A DNA stretch of 29,081 bases, from NCBI GenBank assembly GCA_964405235.1, contig CAYONG010000316.1, forward strand, positions 1-29,081, given 5' to 3'. The notes under the pieces are model-generated. The model ran no database searches. It saw only the letters and a list, made by a program, of their open reading frames with translations, and was not told the DNA's origin. Both the position numbers and the translations under genes were made by a program. Each line of letters starts with the position of its first letter. Within the stretch, counting starts at the first letter, position 1. This document shows positions 17,094-24,003 of the stretch, one piece after another. The stretch comes from WS-11 sp964405235. Its GTDB lineage: Bacteria; Eisenbacteria; RBG-16-71-46.

Positions 17094-17369
17094 ATGACCG
17101 TCACGATCCGAGTTCCAGGACCGCTGCGCGACTACTGCGAAGGCGCCTCGGAACTCCTGCTGTCGGCTGCGAGCGTGCGTGCGGCCCTCGCGCAGCTCGA
17201 AAGCCGCCACCCATCGCTGTACCGAAACGTCTGCGACGAGACGGGTGCGGTGCGGCGCCACATCGGCCTGTTCGTCAACACGTCACACGTGCGCGACCGT
17301 GAAGGGCTCGACACGGCGCTCGTCCCAGGAGACGTGGTCACCATCCTGCCGGCGGTATCTGGAGGCTAA
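17094..17369 (+). CDS. MoaD/ThiS-like ubiquitin-fold sulfur-carrier protein
   Basis: A 91-residue beta-grasp protein that ends in the diagnostic Gly-Gly (PAVSGG), the site that in MoaD/ThiS proteins is adenylylated and thiocarboxylated to carry sulfur. The fold signatures are TVTIRVPGPLRDYCEG at the start, IGLFVNTSHVRD in the middle and LVPGDVVTILPAVSGG at the end. I start it at ATG 17094 rather than the upstream GTG 17040, because the beta-grasp begins there. No MoaE, ThiG, MoeB or ThiF partner is nearby. The gene is followed after two bases by an Asp-box propeller gene, so the pair is co-expressed and the carrier may serve a dedicated, non-cofactor role. Confidence 0.9.
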   Translation: MTVTIRVPGPLRDYCEGASELLLSAASVRAALAQLESRHPSLYRNVCDETGAVRRHIGLFVNTSHVRDREGLDTALVPGDVVTILPAVSGG

Positions 17370-17371
17370 AC

Positions 17372-18484
17372 ATGGCGGACCGAGTGATTCTGAGCATCGG
17401 CACCAAGAAAGGCCTCTTCGTCGCGGAGACGTCCAGGACGCGGCGCAGTTTCGCGCTGCGCGGACCCTTTGGATCGGGCGTGGCGGTCTACGCGGCGCTG
17501 ATCGACACGCGCGGCACACCGCGCATCTATGCCTCGAGCTGCAACGCGTTCTTCGGAATGAAGGTCCTGCGCTCGACCGATCTCGGCAAGACGTTCATCG
17601 AGACCAAGTCGTCGCCCACCTTCCCGAAGGAGGACGGACGCGCGCTCGCCAATATCTGGGCGCTTGAACCGGGCGGCGGCAAGAAGGACCTGTGGTGTGG
17701 CGTCGAGCCAGCGTCGCTATTCAGGAGCGGCGACGGCGGCGATTCCTGGGAGATGGTTCCGGGGATCAGCAATCACGAACACGCCCGGAAGTGGCAGCCC
17801 GGGAACGGCGGGCTCTGCATGCACACGATCCTGCGCGACGGGAACCGCGTGCACCTCGGCATCTCGACGGGCGGGCACTACCTCTCGGAGGACGGCGGCG
17901 AGACCTTCAAGGCGTCCAACAACGGCGTCGGCGCCGGCTTCACGCCCGATCCCTACCCCGAGTGCGGCCAGTGCGTGCACAAGATCGCTGGCCACAAGGA
18001 CGCGCCCGGCCGGCTCTACATGCAGAACCACGGGGGCTGGGCCGAATGGGACGGCCCTGGGGGGCGCCGGCCGGACATCGGCGTGCTGCGCAGCGACGAT
18101 CATGGCAAGACGTGGAGATCGATCGCGAAGGGGCTGCCCTCCGACTTCGGCTTCCCGATCGTGGCCCATCCGGACGACACCGACACGGTGTACGTCATGC
18201 CGCTCGAGGCGATGACGCGCACCTGTCCTGGCGGCGCACCCGCGGTGTGGCGCAGCGAGAATGGCGGCGATTCCTGGCGACGGCTCGCCAAGGGGCTGCC
18301 TAAGAAGCAGAGCTTCTTCACGGTGCAGCGCGACGCTATGGACATCGACGAGCTCAAATCGCCCGCGCTCTATTTCGGGACCACCACGGGACAACTCTGG
18401 ATGGGACGGGACGGCGGCGAGGAGTGGAGCTGCGTGTTCGATTCGCTCCCGCCGATCCACTGCGTGAAGCTCGCGGTGGTCTGA
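17372..18484 (+). CDS. BNR/Asp-box beta-propeller (sialidase-fold) protein
   Basis: A 370-residue propeller with repeated Asp-boxes (S-x-D-x-G-x-T-W type): RSTDLGKTF, RSGDGGDSWE, LSEDGGETFK, RSDDHGKTWRS, RSENGGDSWRR and MGRDGGEEWS, six in all. There is no signal peptide, so it is probably cytoplasmic, unlike true sialidases. No catalytic Arg triad or nucleophile Tyr of a sialidase could be recognised, so hydrolase activity is not supported. The start at 17372 lies two bases after the MoaD-like stop, which argues for a joint function. Confidence 0.88.
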   Translation: MADRVILSIGTKKGLFVAETSRTRRSFALRGPFGSGVAVYAALIDTRGTPRIYASSCNAFFGMKVLRSTDLGKTFIETKSSPTFPKEDGRALANIWALEPGGGKKDLWCGVEPASLFRSGDGGDSWEMVPGISNHEHARKWQPGNGGLCMHTILRDGNRVHLGISTGGHYLSEDGGETFKASNNGVGAGFTPDPYPECGQCVHKIAGHKDAPGRLYMQNHGGWAEWDGPGGRRPDIGVLRSDDHGKTWRSIAKGLPSDFGFPIVAHPDDTDTVYVMPLEAMTRTCPGGAPAVWRSENGGDSWRRLAKGLPKKQSFFTVQRDAMDIDELKSPALYFGTTTGQLWMGRDGGEEWSCVFDSLPPIHCVKLAVV

Positions 18485-18531
18485 GCCCGACGAAGGTGCG
18501 GCAGGCGCGGGACGAGGGGGCACTGCCTTTC

Positions 18532-18712
18532 ATGCCTACCCGCTCGAGCAACTCAAATGCCTTGGTTGCCTCGCCGCGGAAACGTGGCGCCGGCCAAGGC
18601 GGCGAGGAAGCGCTCCGCGCGCACCGCGCGCAAGGCTCCGAAGGTCGGCAAGGGGTCGTTCCCGCCCGAGTACATTGAGAGCCTCTCGTCCGGACTCCCG
18701 AGCCGCACGAAA
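18532..18712 (+). pseudogene. Decayed copy of the small Lys/Arg-rich protein gene
   Basis: Positions 18593-18643 match 19104-19154, the core of the intact basic-protein gene, at 44 of 51 bases. They encode AKAARKRSARTARKAPK against AKATKKSSVRTARKSPK. The likely start ATG at 18532 (MPTRSSNSN...SPRKR, with GAGGGGG upstream) is in a different frame from this core, so a frameshift separates the two. The other possible start, ATG 18557, has no ribosome binding site. The core frame runs on through the downstream terminator without a stop. I read it as a broken paralogue; a functional variant starting at 18557 is less likely. Confidence 0.55.
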
Positions 18713-18742
18713 CGAAGCCCCGCCTCGTCGGCGGGGCTTCGT
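18712..18742 (+). terminator. GC-rich hairpin terminator after the decayed basic-protein gene
   Basis: A 13-bp perfect stem (18712-18724 with 18730-18742) with loop TCGTC. It is followed by TCGTCGTTG, so the T-run is weak. It has the same stem core, GAAGCCCCGC/GCGGGGCTTC, as the hairpin after the intact paralogue at 19209-19243, so gene and terminator were duplicated together. Confidence 0.7.
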
Positions 18743-18798
18743 CGTCGTTGGGGGTGGGCGCCGCCTCCTGCGAGGGCTAGCGGCCCGCGGCGACTGCT

Positions 18799-18999
18799 GG
18801 GGTGGGCCCCGCGCTCCCCCCGGGCGCCACCCGGGGAACCGCACCCGACCTCCGCACCGGCTGCGGAGGTCTGCACGTCTCGATCATCGAGTTGCAGGGT
18901 GTGCCCTGCGGGAGATGGTGCTAACGTGTTGCCCTAGCGGCAGGAGGCGCGAAGGCCGACTCAAGGACACCCCTGGCACGAGCGATGCTCTAGGGGGTC
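18799..18999 (+). repeat. 199-nt structured repeat, copy A (candidate leader RNA)
   Basis: Positions 18801-18999 match 28883-29081 base for base, with nine substitutions and no gaps. The element holds a series of perfect hairpins: CCCCGGG/CCCGGGG; GACCTCCGCA/TGCGGAGGTC (10 bp); CTCGA/TCGAG; GCAGGG/CCCTGC with a TGTG loop; TGCC/GGCA; and a final CCCCT...AGGGG stem enclosing GAGC/GCTC. No long ORF is conserved between the copies. It ends 54 bases before the start of the intact basic-protein gene, so it may be that gene's 5' leader or a separate RNA. It matches no riboswitch or ncRNA family I could recognise. Confidence 0.8.
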
Positions 19000-19052
19000 G
19001 TACAGCCGAGGGATTGATCGGCAGAACTCAACCGCTCAACAGGAGGTGGCAG

Positions 19053-19187
19053 ATGGCAGCCAAGAAGACGAGCCGCTCGAAGAGCCGCAAGACCGTGACG
19101 CGGGCCAAGGCGACGAAGAAGAGTTCCGTCCGCACCGCGCGCAAGTCTCCGAAGCCTACAGGACAGGTTCTATTTAACATCCTCTAG
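19053..19187 (+). CDS. Small Lys/Arg/Ser-rich basic protein
   Basis: A 44-residue protein with the composition of a histone H1-like or nucleic-acid-binding tail: MAAKKTSRSKSRKTV, then TRAKATKKSSVRTARKSPK, then TGQVLFNIL. A strong ribosome binding site (AGGAGG, 19041-19046) six bases before the ATG and an exact hairpin terminator after the stop argue that it is expressed. It is too short and too low in complexity for family assignment. Binding to DNA or RNA is inferred from charge only. The neutral C-terminal nine residues differ from the paralogue's, so the end may be altered. The 199-nt repeat lies directly upstream. Confidence 0.65.
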   Translation: MAAKKTSRSKSRKTVTRAKATKKSSVRTARKSPKPTGQVLFNIL

Positions 19188-19208
19188 TCACGAGCATCGG
19201 GCCGCACT

Positions 19209-19243
19209 CGACGAAGCCCCGCGCGATCAGCGGGGCTTCGTCG
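19209..19243 (+). terminator. GC-rich hairpin terminator after the basic-protein gene
   Basis: CGACGAAGCCCCGC (19209-19222) pairs perfectly with 19230-19243 around a 7-nt loop, a 14-bp stem, 22 bases after the stop codon. A T-run is lacking. It is closely similar to the hairpin at 18712-18742. Confidence 0.75.
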
Positions 19244-19299
19244 CATCCTCAGGATCGCGCGGAGTCCTAAGGCGGTACGGAGGCGGAGGAGGCGCGCCT

Positions 19300-19600
19300 C
19301 AGCGGTGCGTGACGGCGCGCTGGGCGCGCAGAAGGATCTCCTCGTACCCGGCCGGCAGCTTGGAGAAGGTGTGCTTGAGGCCCGCCGCGCCGCGCACCCC
19401 ACGCAGCACCTCGCAGATCTTGTTCACTCGCGGGGCGATGCGCGCCACCAGGTCCTCGCTCCCCGCCACCCCGCGCCGGAACCCGCCGTCGGTCACGACC
19501 AGGTGCAGGTGCGGATGAAAGTGCGCGCGCGAGCCAAAGCTCCGCGCCAGGCGGATCACTCCCGGCACCACGTCCGGCTGGCCACCCGGCTCAACAGCCA
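19300..19600 (-). mobile_element. IS91-type transposase remnant
   Basis: The minus strand encodes VPGVIRLARSFGSR followed by AHFHPHLHLVVTDGGF, the HUH endonuclease motif region of IS91-family (Y2) rolling-circle transposases. Reading further upstream in frame gives AVEPGGQPD, also family-like. About 90 residues remain. The zinc-binding N-terminus is gone and I see no tyrosine pair of the catalytic core downstream, where the sequence drifts to AAGLKHTFSKLPAGYEEILLRAQRAV and then stops. The element is dead and probably old. Confidence 0.75.
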
Positions 19601-19853
19601 GAGCCGGCGTCGGTCAAATGTAGGTAGCCCTTGTCGTTGGTCCTCGTCGGGGGCTCCTGAGATCGGCCGCCTCGGCCAGGCCGGCTTCCGCCGGCGGATA
19701 GGGCCCGGGGCACTAAATCGGTCCTAAAGAGCGACCCCGCCCGATGCCGATATAGGGACCGGGGAGTGCTCCAGGGTCCCGCCAAGCACACTCGCGTTTG
19801 GCAAAAAGCGATGGGCGGGCGCAGGCCAGAGGGCCTTAAGCAAAGGACTGATC
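19601..19853 (+). other. Upstream region of the signalling cluster
   Basis: About 250 bp with no coding region I can support. It should contain the promoter of the FHA gene. Several GC-rich short inverted repeats occur (for example GGCCGGCTTCCGCCGG around 19678-19695), but no recognisable sigma-70 or sigma-54 element. Confidence 0.35.
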
Positions 19854-20447
19854 ATGCCCGAAGAAAACACTATCAAGATCCGGCTCTCGCTGAAGGGCCG
19901 CCCCATGAAATCCTACAGATTCAACCAGGACGTGATCACGGTGGGGCGTGACGCTAGCGCCGACATCTACCTGGACAACCCGAGCATTTCCCGCGAGCAC
20001 GTGCGCTTTGAGCGGCTCGCGAACGGACACTTCAGCATGAAGGATCCCGGCAGCGCGAACGGTGTCTTCCTGAACGAGGAGCGCGTGGCGGCAGCGATGG
20101 TCTACAACAACGACGTGATCCGGATCGGCAAGTTCTCGCTGTGGATCGAGATCGAGCGAGACAGCCGCGGCGACCAACCACGCGAGCAGCGTCACATTGT
20201 GTCGGATCCGACGCAGCAGACCATGATGCTCTCCACTGCGGATCTCGAGCGCCTTATGTCGATCACTCGGGCAACCGACTCCGTTCGACCTCCGCCGCCG
20301 ACCGAGGAAGCGCAGCCGGCTCGGGCGATAGAATCAAGTCATGCAAATTCGAGACAGCGCCGGGTCGTCCGGCTCGTGGGGATCGGGGCCGTGGTCATCC
20401 TGGCGACGTCGTTGGGTGCCGGATTCGCCTGGCTCTTTCTTCGTTAG
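19854..20447 (+). CDS. FHA-domain protein with C-terminal membrane anchor
   Basis: A 197-residue protein. An N-terminal FHA domain (about residues 5-100), which binds phosphothreonine, is complete: VGRDASADIYLDNPSISREHVRFE contains the GR and SxxH motifs, followed by GSANGVFLNEERV with the N-G pair. A low-complexity Pro/Ser-rich linker follows, then a basic stop-transfer-like stretch and one hydrophobic helix (about 172-193) at the extreme C-terminus. This makes it a tail-anchored protein with the FHA domain in the cytoplasm. AAGGA precedes ATG 19854 by about seven bases. The kinase gene starts 45 bases downstream, so it is a likely phospho-reader or substrate of that kinase. Confidence 0.92.
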   Translation: MPEENTIKIRLSLKGRPMKSYRFNQDVITVGRDASADIYLDNPSISREHVRFERLANGHFSMKDPGSANGVFLNEERVAAAMVYNNDVIRIGKFSLWIEIERDSRGDQPREQRHIVSDPTQQTMMLSTADLERLMSITRATDSVRPPPPTEEAQPARAIESSHANSRQRRVVRLVGIGAVVILATSLGAGFAWLFLR

Positions 20448-20492
20448 AGCCGGTCCCCCGCCAGCGGCCGGTTCGCAAGACGTCGGGGGCGC

Positions 20493-22862
20493 ATGAGCCT
20501 GCTCAATAAAATCCAGGCCGGGCTGTTCGCGAGGAAGCTACGGAGCGCATCCGCCCTGCCTGATGGTTCACTCGGGGATCTCCAGTCCCAGCTCGTGAAT
20601 CTCGGTCCGGAAGCCATCCGGTCGGTCATGCAATCGCTGCGCTCGACGGACGGCCGGCAGGCTGCGATGGAGGTGCTGGAGCGGCTGGTCAGTGACGGGT
20701 CCCTCCCCACCTTTCTCGACGCGCTCTCGTCGAGCGACCCCGAGATCGTGGCGGGCGTGACCGCCGTACTCTCGAAGGCGCAGACCTACGATCCGACCCC
20801 CCTGCTGGAGCTGTTCTCGAATCCGAACGTCTCCAAGGCCCGACTCGAGACCATTCTCTCGGCTCAGATGAAGGGCATCCAGCCGCGGATGTTGCTCAAC
20901 GTGCTCCCTGAAATGAGCCGGGATGCGCGCGGGATCATCTTCCGGATCCTCGAGAAGCGCGCGGACAGCTCGATCGTTGCCGAGGCCGTGCGGCTGGCGG
21001 TGCACAGCGAATGGTGGCTGCGGCTTCACATGGCCAAGCTGCTGTCGCGATTCCCGAGCGCCGAGGGCATCGAGACGGTGGTGCGCCTGTTGCAGGACGA
21101 GAATCGGTCGGTGCGACTGGAGGCCGTGCAGTGCGTCGGTAGGCTCAAGGTGGTCCAGGCGATCCCGAGCCTGTGCCACTCCCTCCGGGATCCGGATATC
21201 AAGATCCAGACCGCCGCGATCGACTCGCTGATTCAGATCCACGACGTTTCCGCGGTGCCGCATCTGATCGCAGTTCTCAAGGACGAATCGGAGCAGGCGC
21301 GACGAGGCGCCGTCGAAGTGTTGAACGACGTCATGACGGTTGAGGCGATCAAGGACCTGATCACGGCGCTGCGCGACGAGGATTGGTGGGTGCGCGTGCG
21401 TGCGGCGGACGCCCTGGGAACGCTGGGCGGGGAGCGCGTGGTGGATGCGGTCGTGACCCTGCTGGACGATCCGGACGAGTTCGTCCGGCGCTACGCCGTG
21501 GAAATCCTCAACACGGTGCCCAGCGAGCGCTCGGTGGAGCCGCTCATCAAAGCGCTCGAGGACGACGACTGGTGGGTTCACGAGCGCGCGGTCGACGCGC
21601 TGGGGAAGGCGGGGGACCTGCGCGCGGTGGACCCACTGCTGCGTTTGATGGGTCGCGATACACGGGCGATTCCTATCTGCCTGCGGGCGTTGGGCCAGCT
21701 CAAGGATCCGCGGGCCGTCGACCCGGTTTGCCGAATGGTGGAATCGGAGAGCAAGGAAGTGCGGCGCGAGGCTTTGATCGCCCTGGCCGCGCTGGTCAAG
21801 TCCGAGCTGCCCGAAGCATTACGCGCGCTGGCCATCGAGACCCTCGAGGCCGCGGGTGTGAAGATCGAGCGCACCGGACTTCGTCCGATGGAAGTGCGGC
21901 GCCGCCGCGAAGAGGCCAGGCCCTCCCGGGCTCACCCGGATATGGCAACCGCTGAGCACTCGACGGGAACCGGCGGCGACCGGCCCGCAGCGCCCTCGAC
22001 TCCTTCGGCCGGAAGTGCGCGCCCGCTCAATTACTCTGAGCTCTCGCCGGGCACACGCCTCTTGGATCGCTTTTCAGTCGTGCGGCGCATTGGCGGGGGC
22101 GGATTTGGCGCCGTCTACCTGGTCGAGGACGTGATCGTGCGCGAGGAGCTCGTCCTCAAGATCCTGAACCCGCAACTGTCGAACGACGAGAACATGATCC
22201 GGCGCTTCGTGCAAGAGCTGAAGTACACGCGGCGCATCACGCATCCCAACGTGATCCGGATCTACGATCTCATCAACCTCGGCAATGCCCACGCGATCTC
22301 GATGGAGCACTTTCCCGCCCAAGATCTCGGCGCCATCCTCAACGAATCGGGAATGCTGTCGCTGCCGCGCACGCTCAAGATCATCGCGCAGGTGTGCGAA
22401 GGGCTGCAGGCTGCGCACGACAAGGGCGTCGTGCATCGCGACATCAAGCCCGCCAACATCCTCGTAGGCGGGGACGACGTCACCAAGATCGTCGACTTTG
22501 GCCTCGCGTCGGTCGGCGCCAGTACCGGGTCGCGGCTCACCAAGAGCGGCATCCTGGTGGGTACACCCGAGTACATTTCGCCGGAGCAGATTATCGGCGG
22601 CGAGGTGGACGGCCGCGCCGATCTCTACTCACTGGGCGTCGTCATGTACGAGATGCTCTCCGGGCAAGCGCCGTTCAAGGGAGAGAACGCGGTCAACATG
22701 CTGTTCCAGCACCTCGACGATGAGGTGCCACCGCTGCGTACCCTGGTTCCCGACATTCCCGAGCCGGTCGAGCGCGCGGTCATGTGCGCCATGGCCAAAA
22801 CTCCAAATGACCGACCGCACTCGGCCCTGGAGATGCTCGCGATGGTCCGGGCAGCAGCCTGA
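20493..22862 (+). CDS. HEAT-repeat/Ser-Thr protein kinase fusion
   Basis: A 789-residue cytoplasmic protein. Residues about 15-470 are helical HEAT-like repeats, in part very regular (DEDWWVRVRAADALGTLGGE, DDDWWVHERAVDALGKAGD). A Pro/Ser/Thr-rich linker (about 475-520) leads to a Hanks-type kinase domain (about 527-789). The kinase appears active: Gly loop IGGGGFGAVYL (about 532-542), Lys556 in VLKIL, HRDIKPAN with Asp650, and DFG with Asp668, followed by GTPEYISPEQ. There is no membrane segment or PASTA domain. HEAT repeats on a bacterial kinase are uncommon, and I infer that they dock substrates or partners. The PilT genes begin 18 bases downstream, making pilus or motility proteins plausible targets. 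Confidence 0.93.
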   Translation: MSLLNKIQAGLFARKLRSASALPDGSLGDLQSQLVNLGPEAIRSVMQSLRSTDGRQAAMEVLERLVSDGSLPTFLDALSSSDPEIVAGVTAVLSKAQTYDPTPLLELFSNPNVSKARLETILSAQMKGIQPRMLLNVLPEMSRDARGIIFRILEKRADSSIVAEAVRLAVHSEWWLRLHMAKLLSRFPSAEGIETVVRLLQDENRSVRLEAVQCVGRLKVVQAIPSLCHSLRDPDIKIQTAAIDSLIQIHDVSAVPHLIAVLKDESEQARRGAVEVLNDVMTVEAIKDLITALRDEDWWVRVRAADALGTLGGERVVDAVVTLLDDPDEFVRRYAVEILNTVPSERSVEPLIKALEDDDWWVHERAVDALGKAGDLRAVDPLLRLMGRDTRAIPICLRALGQLKDPRAVDPVCRMVESESKEVRREALIALAALVKSELPEALRALAIETLEAAGVKIERTGLRPMEVRRRREEARPSRAHPDMATAEHSTGTGGDRPAAPSTPSAGSARPLNYSELSPGTRLLDRFSVVRRIGGGGFGAVYLVEDVIVREELVLKILNPQLSNDENMIRRFVQELKYTRRITHPNVIRIYDLINLGNAHAISMEHFPAQDLGAILNESGMLSLPRTLKIIAQVCEGLQAAHDKGVVHRDIKPANILVGGDDVTKIVDFGLASVGASTGSRLTKSGILVGTPEYISPEQIIGGEVDGRADLYSLGVVMYEMLSGQAPFKGENAVNMLFQHLDDEVPPLRTLVPDIPEPVERAVMCAMAKTPNDRPHSALEMLAMVRAAA

Positions 22863-22880
22863 GCGCGGGGCGCACCGGCC

Positions 22881-23999
22881 ATGGCCCGCATCGACGCCTT
22901 CCTTCGAATCGGCCGGGAGCAGGGCGGGTCAGACATCCACTTCTCGGTGGGCCTTCCGCCATTGGTGCGCCTCGACGGAGAGCTCGCTCCGATCAAGTAC
23001 CGCTCGCTCTCCATCGAGGAAGCCGAAGACATCATCGGCGAGATCCTCAGCGAGGACCAGAGTACCCAGCTGCGGAATAAGGGGACGGTGGACCTCTCCT
23101 ACAGCTCTCCCGAGTCCGGGCGCTTCCGGGTCAACGTCTGTCGGCACCAGAAGGGCCTCGGCATCACCTGCCGCGTAGTCCCGGATGAAGTGCCCCGGCT
23201 TGCCGATCTTGGGCTTCCGCATGTCGTGTCGCGCTTCGCCGACTTCAGCTCCGGCCTGGTGCTCGTCACCGGCGCCACCGGCACCGGCAAATCGACGACG
23301 CTGGCGGCGATCATCAACGAGATCAACCAGACCCGCAGCCTCAACATCATCACGCTCGAGGATCCCGTCGAGTTCCTGCACCGGAGCGCCAAGTCGCTGG
23401 TGGTACAGAGGGAGGTCGGAACCCACCTGCCCAATTTCAAGGACGGTCTGCGGTCGGCCCTGCGGCAGGATCCGGACGTGATCCTCGTGGGTGAGCTGCG
23501 CGACTACGAGACCATCGCCCTTGCGTTGGAGGCGTCCGAGACCGGCCACCTCGTATTCGGCACCCTGCACACCCGCGGCGCGGCCCAGACGATCGACCGC
23601 ATCGTGGATGCGCTGCCTTCCGAAGGACAGGGCCAGGTGCGGCATTCGCTCGCCGACAATCTGAAATGTGTGCTTAGCCAAGAGCTGATCCGCGCTGCCG
23701 ACGGCCGCGGTCGCCGAGTGGCGACCGAGATACTGATGGTGACGCTGGCGGTCTCGCAGCTTATCCGCGAGGGCAAGACCTTCCAGATCCCGAGCTGTAT
23801 TACCACCGGGCGCCGGGTGGGAATGCAGCTCATGGACCAATCCCTACTCGCCCTCGTGCGCGCGGGCGACGTGGATCCGGACGAAGCATTTCTCAAGGCC
23901 ACCGACAAATGGGGCTTTGCGCCGTTCGTGACCCGTCCCGAGCTGCTCAGTCTCATCACCACCGGTCCCTCTCCGGAGGCCGGCAGAAAGGCCGCCTGA
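22881..23999 (+). CDS. PilT-type retraction ATPase, first copy
   Basis: A 372-residue secretion ATPase of the PilT/VirB11 class, which depolymerises type IV pili. It has Walker A GATGTGKST (about 131-139), the Asp-box IITLEDPVEF, Walker B DPDVILVGELRD and the His-box GHLVFGTLHT, followed by the PilT C-terminal segment SQLIREGKTFQIPSCIT and GMQLMDQSL. The length and ends fit PilT rather than PilB, since there is no N-terminal N1 domain or zinc knuckle. It acts as a hexamer at the inner-membrane base of the pilus. The second copy starts four bases after its stop. This copy has a longer C-terminal tail and could correspond to PilU. Confidence 0.93.
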   Translation: MARIDAFLRIGREQGGSDIHFSVGLPPLVRLDGELAPIKYRSLSIEEAEDIIGEILSEDQSTQLRNKGTVDLSYSSPESGRFRVNVCRHQKGLGITCRVVPDEVPRLADLGLPHVVSRFADFSSGLVLVTGATGTGKSTTLAAIINEINQTRSLNIITLEDPVEFLHRSAKSLVVQREVGTHLPNFKDGLRSALRQDPDVILVGELRDYETIALALEASETGHLVFGTLHTRGAAQTIDRIVDALPSEGQGQVRHSLADNLKCVLSQELIRAADGRGRRVATEILMVTLAVSQLIREGKTFQIPSCITTGRRVGMQLMDQSLLALVRAGDVDPDEAFLKATDKWGFAPFVTRPELLSLITTGPSPEAGRKAA

Positions 24000-24003
24000 C
24001 GCC

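Larger units (their letters stand above)
18485..18798 (+). other. Intergenic stretch carrying a decayed basic-protein gene and a terminator
   Basis: Apart from the gene remnant and hairpin listed separately, I see no intact gene here. The strongly GC-rich DNA leads directly into the structured repeat. Confidence 0.5.

Noticed and set aside
17372..18484. Calling the Asp-box protein a sialidase
   Set aside because: Asp-boxes are structural. No signal peptide, Arg triad or Tyr/Glu nucleophile pair could be identified.
18536..18844. Antisense ORFs starting MRFPGWR-GGARGPP in both repeat copies (also 28696-28926)
   Set aside because: The two translations agree only within the DNA repeat and diverge at once outside it, so shared DNA explains the likeness, not a conserved protein.
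18799..18999. Resemblance of the repeat to a c-di-AMP (ydaO) riboswitch, from GGGGAACC and GCTAAC words
   Set aside because: Only short scattered words agree. The order of the conserved blocks, including GGTGAATC, is absent.
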